Source: Panorpa germanica
Lineage: Eukaryota; Arthropoda; Insecta; Mecoptera; Panorpidae
Direction of reading: 5' to 3'
DNA length: 64,000 bases
Assembly (NCBI GenBank): GCA_963678705.1
Contig: OY783205.1
Location: 5,828,001 to 5,892,000 of the forward strand
Shown here: positions 23,888-36,111 of the stretch, piece by piece
How the letters are laid out: each line of letters opens with the position of its first letter
How positions within the stretch are numbered: the first letter of the stretch is position 1
The notes under the pieces: generated by a model
The model's database searches: none
What the model was told of the DNA's origin: nothing
Seen by the model: the letters and a program-made list of their open reading frames with translations, nothing else
Program-made: the position numbers and the translations under genes

Positions 23888-23890
23888 AGA
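23888..23890 (+). other. Candidate 3-nt micro-exon AGA
   Basis: Acceptor AACGTTATGTTTTACAG, donor GTAAGAATTC, 88 bases after the previous site. Confidence 0.5.
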
Positions 23891-23896
23891 GTAAGA

Positions 23897-24699
23897 ATTC
23901 TTTATTTTACAAATTGGTTTATTGTATTGTTTATTGCAGAAATGTTTATAGTCTTGAAGTGCACTGTTGAAGTTCATTCTATGGCAATGAAGAAAAGACA
24001 ACAAGCAAATCACAAATCAAATTCTATAGATTGATTTCTAAAAGATTTGCAATAATTTAAGTATAATTGTCTTGTAGATAGGGTATGTGTAGACCTTATG
24101 CTATATGGTAGAAATGCATGTTCGAACGTACTAAGCCAATACATTTTGCTTGTGAAGCTTGTACAGGGCGACACTTTGATCTATACACGGATGAACTTTA
24201 TGATTATTTCGCTATAGTGGTATATAGTATTAATAAATAACACTTCATCTGATGCTTCATCACCGCTTGACAAGAAAAGACGTGATCTTACTATTGTGTT
24301 AAATTTATTAAATTTTAAATATTATTTGAAATAAAATGCAATTTTGATTTAATTTAGTTTAATGTTTATATTCAATATATTCAAGTATTAGCAAAATATA
24401 AAGTTAGTTACATAAAGTTGTTATATAAACAACAATTACCTTCGACATGGTTTAAAAAAAAACAATCTAAGGTGAAAACGCATGGTGACCTCAAGTTATA
24501 ATAACTGAGTCGGAACAATTGAAGAGAATTATGCGAGAACACAATGAACAACTCTTGAATAACTAACAAAGAAAAACTGAAAAATCAAGGAGCATATTAG
24601 AATTCAGAGGATATTATTATTAATTTATAGGAAAACACTCAAATAGGCCATAATAAAGATAATATTCCATAGTATAAATACCATACTGCATAATATAAC
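23897..24699. other. Unassigned AT-rich DNA
   Basis: I see no gene, repeat end or splice-like pair here. Confidence 0.3.
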
Positions 24700-26480
24700 T
24701 GCAATTTCTTGTCCACCAATCATATTTAAAAACAACGGTTTATCAAATTCTTAAGGAATCAAAGTATAAGATTCGTTATATGTGATGATTTTAATGCTAA
24801 AAATACGCATCGGGGTCACGACTAATAACTCCAAAGAGAAAAGAACTTGTAGCGGCAGTCAAAGAGCTGGTTGCGAAAACCGACATACTAGCCAACAGAT
24901 TTAAATAAAAACCCAGATTTAACATACTTCTTTATCATAAAGAACATTACCGCCAATTTATACTGATAGAAGGGGAGTGGGACATGAATTCAGATCACTC
25001 ACCAATAGTACTAACCATTAGTAAAAATATTGTAAAGAAAGAGTATAACCCCACCCTAGTGAATAAAATAACTGATGGGGAAGGTATCCAACTGAACCTT
25101 GTAAAGATCCAATAAAAACAGAGCAGTATGAATTTTAAAACAATTTTCAACAGATAGCATGGAAAAATACAGAGGAGCTTAAACAAAAGCAAACAAGATA
25201 GAACTATCTAAAAGAAGAGAGATTTAATAAAGAAAATTAAGACGGAAAGGACAACCAACTAGAGCTTTACAAAATAAGACAAAACTAAATAACGCCAGTT
25301 ATCGTTTAAAAAGAAATATACAATTAATACAACTAATACAATGTGCCTTTATGTGAGAAACTTAACTGAGGATAGTACAATGTGTTTAGAAATGGAATAA
25401 TTCATAAACGTGTGATCCTAATTTACTATTGTTAGTTTAAGATATTATGAATGTTATTGTTACTTTAAGATTTCATGAACATTATTGCTAGTCGAAAGAA
25501 TAATTTGGTTGGTAATATGAACAAGTGACGCTCAAATACAGAATAAATGTTAAGATGCGCAGGCATGTATCCCCACTACAAGTCAGGTTGTATACCAGCA
25601 ACCTTGGCGTCAAAACGTAACAGCGCGGCAAATATTATTTATTATTTGATTAAAAAGCACGATCCGTGACCCTCATTCGGGCGATGTAATATAATTAAAT
25701 TATTTTAAATTTAGAAAAAACACAGTAGCGAAAGACATAATAGGCACTGAGTAATGTAATTAAATAAGTTTTGTTAATTAATAGATGTATTAAAGATAAA
25801 TCAACAAGAGTTATTATTGCTACGTTCGCTAGTCGTAATAGAAAGACTCTAAGCACATAGAAAACTCTATATGCATCTATCAAGTGCAGTGAAAATCAGT
25901 CTACCAGGAGCAAGTTCTAGCTAGACACTTTACGCATAAAGAATCTGGATTTACAACCTAGATTAGATCTAACTGCACAGCACACTGACTATTCTCTAGA
26001 GAAGAGCATTAAGAAACTTAAGATCATTAAGATAAAGAAAGAAAAAATGACCTCAAAACTGAAAGATTTCCAAAACACCTCGAGAAAACATTTCAAGCAA
26101 ATGAAGTAGAAAAATGAGTGATGAATGAGAATCATACTGCAACTAATAAGTAAGAGACGATACCAACTTTAACATCAATCAATTAATTCAGAAGTCTTAA
26201 TACAACATCTGAGAAATGATATAATAAAATTACCAAAATTAATAATTGCGGCATTAATACTCAAATGTGTTGTATGTAGGCTTTGGATAGTTCTTAAGGT
26301 AATTATGATACCATAACCAGGGAAACCACCTCATGGAAAGAAACATCGTGAAAGCATGTCGGCGAGGCTCGAAGATGGAAACTGTGGGAATGCTAACAAT
26401 ATAATTTGCCTGGAGTTACTAGGAAAAACTAATAACTAGGAATATGTTGATGTCGATGTTATACCTTCTTACTAGATGGG
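24700..26480 (+). pseudogene. Decayed Jockey-like LINE
   Basis: Scattered pieces of a non-LTR retrotransposon ORF2 can be read on the + strand with many stops and shifts. An endonuclease stretch resembling CGDFNAKN...H lies near 24785-24820, SDHSPIVLT near 24990, and a reverse-transcriptase entry region resembling VIMIPKPGKPP near 26300-26335. This order and these motifs fit the Jockey/CR1 group. No ends are recognisable and the copy is old. Confidence 0.6.
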
Positions 26481-26880
26481 GTACAACGATGGAGCGAAAA
26501 ACTACATATTGCGTGTAGTTAAATGTTTACAAGAAATATCATAAAATATATAATTGATACAATAATTAATAATGTACAGAATAATGTATGTAATAATTGA
26601 CACTAAATTATAAACGTTATAAAAATAAAATAAAACTTATGATAAAGGTTACTAATGCGAAACAACTCGTATACACCCTATTAAAATTAAGATGTAGCAA
26701 TTAGTCGATACGAGTGTGAGAGACTTTCTTTATAATAAGAATATGCATGCTATTTAATTAGCATGCTTTGATACATACAAATAGCATATATTCATATTTG
26801 TTTTAACTTTACATTTATATTTATATTTAGCATGCTATTCACGTTCAGACATGCTAATAGCTCTTTCAATTGTTGTTCAG

Positions 26881-26883
26881 TGG
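26881..26883 (+). other. Candidate 3-nt micro-exon TGG
   Basis: Acceptor AGCTCTTTCAATTGTTGTTCAG, donor GTAAGATGTAG. The pyrimidine tract is strong. Confidence 0.5.
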
Positions 26884-26968
26884 GTAAGATGTAGCTCTGA
26901 CTAGTAGTGTCAATATCGAAATAATTAACTTTTATATTTCTCATTAAATCCTTAAATTTTGACAACAG

Positions 26969-26977
26969 CTGCATTAT
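26969..26977 (+). other. Candidate 9-nt micro-exon CTGCATTAT
   Basis: Acceptor TTAAATTTTGACAACAG, donor GTAAGTAACTG, 86 bases after the previous site. It reads Leu-His-Tyr in phase 0 and is open in all phases. Confidence 0.42.
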
Positions 26978-27094
26978 GTAAGTAACTGTTTTCACGAGAT
27001 TTATTTCATTTGAGAGTACAATCAGTTTAAAGAAGCGTTTCTGTAATATTCAATATACAACTACAATTTATAAAAACCGAAATGCTGCGTTTAA

Positions 27095-27798
27095 TGGCGG
27101 GTTCAGACTTGCGTGTTTGGGTTCAAACATATGAAGCATCTAGAAGCTAAGGGATGTAAGTGACAAATTTTGAAAATTTAAGATAATAAACGCAAGCGAT
27201 AGAAGATGTACTAAACTATTTAGTGACACATAGATATAAGCAAAGACTTGGGCAGATTTTACCATATACCGTGAATTCTAAAACTTACTGAACGAAAACG
27301 CCGAGAAATACGATCTTAACTTTAAACTCGTTTTCTGAAGAATTTTACTTTTGTCACTTGCATCCCTTTGCTTCTATACGTCTCATTTGTGGACAGATAG
27401 TTCGTGCTCAGTTGGCAAACATTTGGAATTCGTACACAAAGATTATATATAATATATATCAAAATATTATTACTAATAAAATATATTTACATATTATATT
27501 ATTATTTAATGATAACATATAAAATCAAGCCATATCAACTTGTACACTTTTTTTTTATCTATACTTAAATTTGTTTTTGAATATGAAATTATTTATGTCA
27601 CCCAATTTGACACTTGTTAAACAAACAAACGAAAGATGGGATGAATGTTTTGGTATTTGAATATTTATCTTTTTTTAAAAATAAGTTTTTTAATAAAAAT
27701 AATAACAGATGTGTCGGCAAATAATCGTGTATGTTTACTTGACCTCACATAATTGGCAAACAGCATAAATAATTCAACACGTAAGTGTGAACCCACCA
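27095..27798. mobile_element. PIF/Harbinger-like MITE
   Basis: A 704-bp non-coding element with imperfect inverted ends TGGCGGGTTCAGACTTGCGT and ACGTAAGTGTGAACCCACCA, flanked by TAA at 27092-27094 and 27799-27801. A 3-bp TWA duplication and GGC/GGG-rich tips are typical of PIF/Harbinger. Further internal inverted similarity (AAGCTAAGGGATGTAAGTGAC against 27350-27375) makes it foldable. Its GTAAGT sequences belong to the element and are not counted as splice sites. Confidence 0.75.
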
Positions 27799-27956
27799 TA
27801 AAACAGTGTAAATTTTTTACAAATAACGTCTCATAAAAGTAAAGTTCATTAATGTACCATTCTTGCTCCTGTTCGCCAGCTTACGTTCAATATCACCAAT
27901 AACATTAATTTGTTTGTTTGTTTTGCGTTACTATCAATGTATCTGAATGTACACAG

Positions 27957-27968
27957 ATAAGCCTGAAG
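27957..27968 (+). other. Candidate 12-nt micro-exon ATAAGCCTGAAG
   Basis: Acceptor TGTATCTGAATGTACACAG, donor GTAAGTCAGCAG. It reads Ile-Ser-Leu-Lys in phase 0. The exon and about 60 bases of flank are duplicated at 30480-30570, where the middle is 6 bases long. Confidence 0.5.
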
Positions 27969-28381
27969 GTAAGTCAGCAGTGAATAATCTTTAAATAAAT
28001 ATTCCTTAAACTAAACTGCTGATTATTAAATTGATTTGGCTAATGATGTATTAAATAACTAAAAATACTTTCTTCTTCCTACTTTTATTGTTGCACCAAA
28101 TAAAATAAAATATGATTCCATAAAAAGCAAAAAAGAATTCTTTAAGAATAAAATGATTATGAATTAATTAGAATGATAAATGGCTTGCACTAATTTTGTG
28201 GTATGTGATTAAGAGCTCTTGTGCTAAACAAATTCAATTGTGCTTCTGTCTTGAACTTGATATTAATATTATTTTCCTGTGATCCGTACTAACGACATGT
28301 TGTTTATAAGGAAACTAAAAAGTAACTCAATTATTATTTTCTTTTACTAATACACCAAAATGTGTGTAGAAGGCACAACAG

Positions 28382-28390
28382 AAAATGGAG
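28382..28390 (+). other. Candidate 9-nt micro-exon AAAATGGAG
   Basis: Acceptor GTAGAAGGCACAACAG, with a strong pyrimidine run 40 bases upstream (ATTATTTTCTTTTAC); donor GTAAGTTAAC. It reads Lys-Met-Glu in phase 0. Confidence 0.42.
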
Positions 28391-28396
28391 GTAAGT

Positions 28397-29429
28397 TAAC
28401 ATTATTATATTAGTCAATGGCATTTGTAATGTTGATTGACGTTTTAAAAGAATAAGGATATTTATTGAATGTTTGGAGAGTTGTGATCTTAATAGCCAGT
28501 TAAACTTAATCGCCTTTAGGTAAACCAATCCCGGTGTATTCCGAACATTTTAAATTATGTATACTGAGAATGAGAGAGATAACATCTGACTTGTTTACCG
28601 TTGCTGAAAAGAGATAGTATTATGTATATCAGCAGTATCAAACAAGCGGCACAGTTGAAATTTTGTTGCGGCCTTTATGAAATGTTAGGCCTTAGTTTGA
28701 AATATTCTAGAAACGTTTAAATAAAAGACATTGTGGCAAAAAGTCACAAATGACTATGCACCGATTAAGACAATGAGCGAGTGAATCATCCGGACGCGGT
28801 AGGATCCCAATATAAGCAAATTGATGAACTAATACTTGCAATATAAATACCGAGCATTAAAATATACATTTGAAAAAGCATTGTGAAAAAAGACAATTTA
28901 AATTCAAGGACACCAAAGGATACAAATTATATACTGAAAATATTACTGTGCAAAATCTTGAAAACACATTTTAGATGTATGCAAGTCAAATAAAAGAAAA
29001 TCTTTAACATTGACCAAACAATAATGGAAAATTTATGAAAAGCATAACAGCATAAGAACTGTTACACAAAATTTAAAAAAAAGTCTTCATAAAGAAAAGT
29101 CATGAGCTATGATATCATTATCGAAAGAGTTCTAAAGAAATTACCAAGTAAAAACTTAATCAAACAGTGTCAGCGATAGAGCTGGAACAACTTAATTCCA
29201 AAACTCTAATTTGGACCAAGAAATAAACATTCGACCATTGAAATCAAGTACATCGTATTACTATTGCCAAAGAAAAGTTCAGGAACAAAATATATGTCTT
29301 ACTGTGTTCCTTAATCCATCACAATAGTCTGACAACAAAGGATGGTGTCACATATCAAATCCGGGTGTCTTCGATTAGTGTCATCTTCTAACGACTGTCG
29401 AAATGTCAGATAAATTTATTCTGCAGTTG
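28397..29429. other. Unassigned DNA
   Basis: No gene recognised. At 28511-28525 CGCCTTTAG abuts GTAAACC directly, a possible zero-length recursive splice point. The 28850-29330 part has scattered short frames that I cannot place. Confidence 0.3.
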
Positions 29430-30115
29430 TTGGAAGTGAGCGAATGAAAGTAAAGTGACTATGGTAAAAGTGCAGTACCGATCTGTAATACCGAGAAAAC
29501 GTGTGCGGAAAGAATATAAAAGTTTAAAAAAATTTGTAGGGACATTTCACCTTCGATGATCACCATCAGATATTGGTGTGGTAATAAAATGTATGACCGA
29601 CGAGTGGAGCTCGAAGAGTAGGTTTAGATCGTCAGAATCTCGTTTGAGCGTTTGCAGAATATACTACCTGTACATTTGAGCATTTTAAAGATATTGGCAA
29701 GATGATGTCGAAGCAGTGGCTACCGTTTTCTGTGATTCAAAGGGCAAACGATTCTTCATCAACTATTTGGAAAAGGGGAGAACGATCACAGGGCAGTATT
29801 CAATTATTGGGTAGAGTTAACGAGACGAAAGACTACCACCATAGCAATGCGCATGGTACTCTTTCTCGTCGACGTGTTGGAACACGTGGAATTAGGCTAC
29901 GAATTGCTGCCGCATCCGTCGTATTCTTCAGATATTGCTAACTGCGACTTCTACCTATTTCCAAGCGAAGAAATCTGAAGAACGAAGTCCGAAGCTGAAA
30001 CCTAGTTTGCAGAATTTTACAATACTTACTTTTTGCATCTGTTTTGTTTTGAAACCCTATTGCAGGTATGAATAACGTGAGGTCCGACTTACTTTTTCGT
30101 GAGGCCTTTTAATCT
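29430..30115 (+). pseudogene. Decayed mariner transposase
   Basis: Several + strand frames carry pieces of a mariner transposase: FINYLEKGRTITGQY near 29750-29800, then ELGYELLPHPSYSPDLANCDFYLF-like text near 29890-29960. The last motif holds the third catalytic aspartate of the D34D triad in known mariners. Frames shift and stops occur between the pieces, so the copy is dead. I could not define its terminal repeats. Confidence 0.7.
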
Positions 30116-30529
30116 TAAATTTTTTTAATATTTTTAATATACATTTCTGTGTTAAATCACGAAAAAGCAATTAGATTGATTTTGCCGTTCATTTATAGCC
30201 ATTTATGCCATTCAATTTTATTTGTGTTTTTATAGTTTTTTCAAGTGTTCATATTTTAATACTTTCCTTATAAGTTGCCCAAACAAAAAATTTAAATTTG
30301 TGCTTAGACAATTTTCAAAAAGGTTACTCATACTTGCCTATAGGATTCTTACTAAAGACATGGTGAATGTTCTGCACTTAATTATAAAAGATGTCAACTC
30401 TGGAAAATTTAGTCTTATATCAACAAGAAAAAACATAGTATACTCGTAATTCGTAATTAATACTTATTTACGTCCAATTCATTTATTTGCTTACTTTGCG
30501 TTACTATTAATATATGCGAATGCACACAG

Positions 30530-30535
30530 ATAACG
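30530..30535 (+). other. Candidate 6-nt micro-exon ATAACG
   Basis: Acceptor TATGCGAATGCACACAG, donor GTAGGTCAAC. This is a diverged duplicate of the site at 27957-27968: both share TTGCGTTACTAT, then GAATG, ACACAGATAA, GTCA-CA and a following TAAATAAATAT. The middle is 6 bases shorter and the donor is weaker, so it may be dying. Confidence 0.35.
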
Positions 30536-30762
30536 GTAGGTCAACAACAATCGTTCTATAAATAAATATCACACTCATTTATTGATGTATTTGTTATTTT
30601 TTTCATTAGAAATTGACCAAATCTGGATTTAACTTTTAGATTTCGTGGTAGAAGCTACCCTCTTGGCCCACCTCTTGAAAATAAGAGCAAAATAAGATAC
30701 ATTTTGTGATTCAGAATATTGTTTTTTTTATATAATATTACATAATAATCATTTATAACAAA

Positions 30763-31289
30763 TCTATATAAATAAAAATGAAATGCTGTTCATTGGTAAG
30801 CGCATCGCTTGAGAACGACTTCACCGATTTGGCTAATTTCTTTATAAATATTCGTAATAGCCCAATAGACGTATTGGACCATAACATTCGTAATGCAATT
30901 CGCAATCAGTATTACAACAGAAAACTTTTTAATATGCATTGTACGTATTATAATAAATAAACACAAAGCAAAAAAATACTTCGAATAAATTTAGAGTTGA
31001 TCACGTTTTAAATTATTATTAAATTTCTTATTGTAAAATTCAAATGAAGGAAATGAAAGTGACAATATCTCCTGCATTTTCGAAATAGTGATTTTTAATC
31101 AAAAACCAAGAGAAAGTTCTCTGAAAGTGTTTTTCTTTCTGTATTGATTTTTGCTACTATTTGCGCAAATGTCGTTTGATAGTTTATTATCAAATTGTGA
31201 ATCAAGCTAATATTGAAGAAAAAATGCTCAGTTGAATTGCGAATTTTTTTTTTTAATTTTAACAGAGCATCATCTGTCGGGTCAGCTAG
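30763..31289 (+). mobile_element. Helitron-like short repeat (527 bp)
   Basis: It starts A|TCTATATAAATAAAAATGAA and ends GTCGGGTCAGCTAG|T, matching the A^T insertion and TC...CTAG ends of Helitrons. The CGAGAACG-like and ACCGATTTGGCTAAT stretch near 30810-30840 is common in arthropod interspersed repeats. An open frame of 60 residues inside is not a gene. Confidence 0.5.
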
Positions 31290-32458
31290 TTAATAATAAT
31301 AACTCTTTATGAGAATTTTTGGCTAATTTTTTAATTTTTAAATTTAAAATTAAAAGTACATCAAAGCAATAGTGTTTCCAACAATTATATTCCTAAATAA
31401 GAAGAACGTGAAAAAATGATGATTTGAACCTTTAAAAAATGTTTATAAATACTTCATTTTAATTTTTTAACCACATTTAATAAATTTCACCTGGAACGCA
31501 AAAAAAGGATGGATTTTTAGGTAAAACGCTGAATTTAAATAAAAATTTCAGTAATACAACCCCTTTATTATACATCCACATTTACTATATTTTGCGTAAA
31601 ACTTTTTAATATGAAAGTTACAATGAAAAATAGTTAAGAAAAGTTATGTAGATAATAACATTATCTAAATAATTGCGGTAGAAATTACAGTTTCCAAAAT
31701 AAAAAAGATGGTGGTAAAATATGGCCCTCGCTTCAAACACTTTTAATCACGCACCACATTTGACCCTTGTACGTGATGATAGTAAAGATGGCTGCATACC
31801 CAAAATGCATTGTACAACCACCTACTACCACGCACATTCAGAGCGGGGAAACAAGTGCTTTGGGCTTCGCAAATATAGACGGCCTCCAACTCAGTAAGAC
31901 TGTCCTGTCTTGACTATCTAACTTGTTTTAAATCCAAAAAAATAAATCATTAATTTGTATTTATTGTTTTTTTTTTTTTTTAATAATACTTCACGGACTT
32001 CTTTATTCGACGGGTTTTCACAGTATTTACATTTTGAATAAATTTTTTTTACGGAAAAATGTCAGCAAAATATCAAAGAGGATGGTGTAAATAAAATATT
32101 TAATCTACCATAGCTCCTACGTTTTGCTAAATTGAGCTGCCATTTCCGTTTTTATCACTATTCTTCAATTTTTATTCAATTCAAAGTAACTGTTTTATTA
32201 TCTCACCCCACAAGTTATGTTTATTTCTAAAATCTCTTAGTTCTGTACCACCCCTCTTGGTGGGGGCTCTTAATTCTACTATAAAATTTTATTTATTTAT
32301 TCATGTCCAACTAACCGAACTATTGTGCTATCGCGAACTTTATTTTACTTTATTTATTACTTATACAATTTTAAAACGTTATTACGCAGCGCCGCCTAAT
32401 TTAAATTTAAGCTGAAAATTAAAAAATCAGCTAATAAAATACTAACATTAACAATGAA

Positions 32459-32524
<66 letters not shown>

Positions 32525-33122
32525 GGATCATAAAAATAAATCAAGCAAACAAAGAACTTATAACTATGATACCCGGTCTAGGAAAGTCATAAAGAATGTG
32601 ATTAATGAGGGTATATTTTAAATAGAAACCAAGTGAAAGGTCGAAGCAATTATATTGTGTGAAACTCTAAACCACTGACTGAATATGTAAGGGGACGCTT
32701 ACGGAAATTAAAAAAACGTGTTCTTAGAAGTAATAAATAAACCTATTAAGTCTAGCTGAAAACTAATGTAGGACTGAGTATATAAAAACTAGAATTTAAG
32801 ATGGTGGGTGCATTCATTGTTCTGTATTTGTAAAGTAAACACCAACGTTTATATTGTAACCTTATTGTATTATTATCATTATTATTTCATCGTTATTATT
32901 TTATTCAATAAATGTATTAAACCAATTATGTGATTCTTTATCATCCTGACAAACAAACTAAGATATTACATAGTTGAATATTAATTGAATTGACATTTGC
33001 CCTAAATTAAATAAGAGTACCTTGATTCCACATCAGATTAGCGGATTGGTTATTGTTTTCCACATAAGAAGTTGGATAGTTCTCGTTTTCCACATCAAGA
33101 TTGGGTTGGTACTCTCGTTTTC

Positions 33123-33124
<2 letters not shown>
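31290..33124. other. Unassigned DNA with a G+C-richer island
   Basis: Mostly AT-rich. 31690-31930 is a richer island with two AAGATGG motifs (31705 and 31794) like Pho/YY1 sites, but there is no supported open frame. 32385-32460 matches 61020-61095 (TAATTTAAATTTAAGCTG then AATCAGCTAAT), part of a dispersed repeat. A (TA)n run lies at 32463-32521. Confidence 0.35.
32463..32521. repeat. (TA)n microsatellite
   Basis: About 59 bp of uninterrupted AT dinucleotide. Confidence 0.95.

Positions 33125-33195
<71 letters not shown>
33125..33195. repeat. (TA)n microsatellite flanking the Gypsy element
   Basis: About 70 bp of AT dinucleotide immediately before the 5' LTR. Its partner is at 36509-36560. 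Open frames reading IYIYIY across it are artefacts. Confidence 0.95.
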
Positions 33196-33199
<4 letters not shown>

Positions 33200-33556
33200 A
33201 CGAATTTACGGGCGTAGGAACATATAAAAATCATAGTTATGAAATATTAACCAGAAATAGCAAAATATGTTGCACATCCCGGATAGATCATTGCATCACA
33301 TACCCATCACGGCGACACAAACAAAAAGCATGTTTATTTCGATTGTTTTAGTTGTAATTGTTTTGGTGAATAAAAGAGGTCTATGAAAAGTGTGAATCCT
33401 TCGGATTATTTTAATTGTGGCTATTCATTAATTTAAAAGTTTCAACGCGACTTAATAGTAAAAAATAATTACTCCGCTCGGTAATTAGACAGAATTCCAG
33501 TCGCAGGCGTATTACGGCACATAAATAGAAGGCTAAGATTAAGAAAAATTGTAACA
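33196..33556 (+). repeat. 5' LTR of the Gypsy-type element
   Basis: It starts TATTACGAATTT at the edge of the microsatellite and ends ATTGTAACA. It shares long stretches with 36112-36500, for example GTGAATCCTTCGGATTATTT. Confidence 0.8.
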
Positions 33557-33879
33557 TTTGGTGTCAGATGTGGGGTAGCTACAGTTGAGACCGCTGCAGA
33601 GAGAATTCCAATGAAAAAAACGGTAAAATTGATTTCAGAGAAATATCTAGAAAATTACAGAAAATTACAGAAAATTACAGAGAATTCCAGAACCTTCCAG
33701 AAACTTCTAGAAAATAGTTTCAAAACCAATTGCAACGCAGCACACAATAAAAATGGAGGAACTATTAAAAGAAATTAGAGAGATGAAAATAGTAATTAAA
33801 TAATAGACAGAAAAGTCTAAAGAAGAAATCTTCAAAAAGTTCAAAATTACAAAAACAGAATTTAGCGTTCCAAGTACAG

Positions 33880-34836
33880 TTGCAAGCTGTAGAAGATGCT
33901 TGCAGAGGATCTGAAAAGGAATTAGAAAGGCGCATAGACAAAATAGAAGATAATGTGGCGCAAAGCCTTCAATCAGTAACTATACGTAAAGTGCTGACAG
34001 AGACTAACATTCAAGAAATAGAAGAACGCATTGAAAACGTCTAAAAAAGTGGGAAGCAACTAGCAGGAGTGCAGTTAACACAACTTGCCGATAGAGTGCA
34101 AGTTCTAGAAAACTCACAAAGTACTAGGATTGCGAAAACCAGCACTATCAAGCCAGCCCATTACGATGGATTAATCTCTTGGCAAGAATATGAGGTCCAA
34201 TTCGCAGCCATAGCGAAATTCAATGGTTGGAGTGACAAGGATTGTGCAGGCCAGTTAGCAGCCATATTACGGGTCTCGGCCCTAATCGCATTTCAAAACA
34301 TAAATTCGGACGAACGGCGCAGCTACTCTGCTTTGGAAACAGTTTTAGAAAGACGTTTTGGCGAAGAGAATTTCTCTGCTCTATATTGGACGCAACTTGT
34401 AAACAGAAAGCAAGCTCCAGGAGAAAGGTTAGCAGACCAGGCGACTGACATTGGACGTGTACTGAACCTTGCTGTAGGCAGAGCACCCAGAGATACACTA
34501 GGAACCTGGGAAGTACAATATTTCGCTAACGCTGTAAAGGAGCGAAAAAGAAGAGAGGCCATATTATTAACGAACCCGAAGAGCATGAACGAAGCTTTAG
34601 CGACCGCGCTTCAGATGGAAGCAATAACACACGTTACTAAAGTGTGCTGCACATGGAGCGCTTTCACTGCATTGTCTGCTCCTCAAGCTACTCCTGCCAT
34701 GGGCGAAGAACAGGATCTGAATCAAGCAAATCGAAACAGAAGCTGTGGTAATTCAAGAAGAAGAGGATTTCAATGGCCTTACGGCAGGGGAAGAAATTCT
34801 ACTGCGAATGGCGCAACTTCCCTCAACACTAACTAA
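33880..34836 (+). pseudogene. Gypsy gag-like fossil
   Basis: The 255-residue frame from 34069 reads as a retrotransposon gag: a coiled-coil-like start (LADRVQVLENSQS), then a capsid-like region with YDGLISWQEYEVQF and RKQAPGERLADQA, and a basic Arg/Gly/Asn-rich end. Helical text upstream on the same strand probably belongs to it too. Part of a broken element. Confidence 0.65.
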
Positions 34837-34849
34837 CAATAGAAGGGAA

Positions 34850-35025
34850 TGGGTCCAAACAGGTGAAGACTGAAAAACCTCCCTAGCGGGTCCAAACAGG
34901 TGAAGACCGAAAAACCTCCCTAGCGGGTCCAAGCAGGTGAAGACCGAAAAAGCTCATTTGTGGGTTCAATCAGATGAAGACTAAAAAAGCTCTCTCGTGG
35001 ATTCAATCAGGTGAAAACTAATGAA
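34850..35025 (+). repeat. About 37-bp tandem repeat inside the Gypsy element
   Basis: Four to five diverged units of GGGTCCAAACAGGTGAAGAC followed by AAAAACCTCCCTAGC lie between the gag-like and integrase regions. Confidence 0.7.
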
Positions 35026-35089
35026 CATATGCAACCCTGCAGAAGGTACGGCAGAAGTTGTACTGACCCCGGTTTAAAAGATAATATCA

Positions 35090-36041
35090 GTGGAACGACC
35101 GTGTCGAAATTGTGACGCTTGTACGGCCAGTAAAGGACCCCAACAGAGAAATCGAGGACCGATGCATACCTACACCGTGGAAGCACCGTTCGAAAGAGTT
35201 GGAATGGACATTTTAGAACCACTGCCACGGAGCCGAACCGGCAATAAGTACGTGTTGATCGTGGTGGATTATTTTACCAAATGGTCTGAAATACTTCCTA
35301 TCCCGAATCAAGAAGCAATTACTGTTGCAAAAGTCTTTGTGAAAGAAGTAGCATCCCGTTATGGAGTTCCCCTAGATATACATTCGGATCAAGGAAGAAA
35401 TTTTAAAGCCGCCGTATTCCAGCAGATTTCGTAACTTCTGGGAATGCATAAAACCCGAACTACACCATTACATCCGCAGTCGAACGGCATGGTTGAGAGA
35501 CTAAATCGTACAATAGAAAAATAACTGGTGAAATGTGTCAATGCTAATCAAGACAATTGGGACGAGATGATACCTCCTTTTCTACTAGCGTATCGGTCTG
35601 CGGTGCATGAAGCAACGCGGCAGACTCCAGCCGCTATGCTAATGGGACATGAACTCAGGTTACCCTGTAACATAATGTCCTCCTCCCGAAAGAAGGTTTA
35701 TTGGCAACGAAGAATACTGCGAAACCCTAGTGCAAGAATTAGAAGAGATTTACAAATTTGCAAGAGAGCGCCTTCAGTTAGCGACGGATCGCTCGAAAAC
35801 GCGTTATGATTGTGGGAAACAAAGTCAGCGCTTTTGCAGAGGTGATGTGGTATGGCTTTACTATCCTAAGAAAAAGATAGGACGAAGCCCTAAGCTACAA
35901 GCTAAATGGGAAGGACCGTATTTAATATCGGCTGTCATTTCGGACGTGATCTACAAGGTACAGAGGTCATCCCGAGAAAAATGTATGATTGTTCACCGAG
36001 ACCGGCTCGCAAAGTACGACAGTGAAAAAGCTCCGGAATGA
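35090..36041 (+). pseudogene. Gypsy integrase fossil
   Basis: It contains the tail of an HHCC finger (CRNCDACTASKG), the integrase core (GMDILEPLPRS, VVDYFTKW, HSDQGRNF), a VERLNRT-type motif and a C-terminal chromo-like GPYLI region near 35900. These match Ty3/Gypsy integrase. The region is broken. Confidence 0.75.
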
Positions 36042-36111
36042 AAATTAACTGAATCATCCGCCCGATAAAAATTATAAGCTCTCGGGACGAGCGCTTTAAA
36101 GAGGGGGAAAG

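Noticed and set aside
27144-27161. AG, 12 bases, then GTAAGT; also GTAAGT at 27781
   Set aside because: Both lie within the PIF/Harbinger-like MITE, and the second is part of its terminal repeat.
30060-30075. TTGCAG|GTATGAATAA zero-length splice point
   Set aside because: It lies at the end of the mariner remnant and is better explained as part of that element.
33022-33351. Open frames with long IY repeats (also at 36.5 and 43.3 kb)
   Set aside because: They are translations of TA microsatellites.
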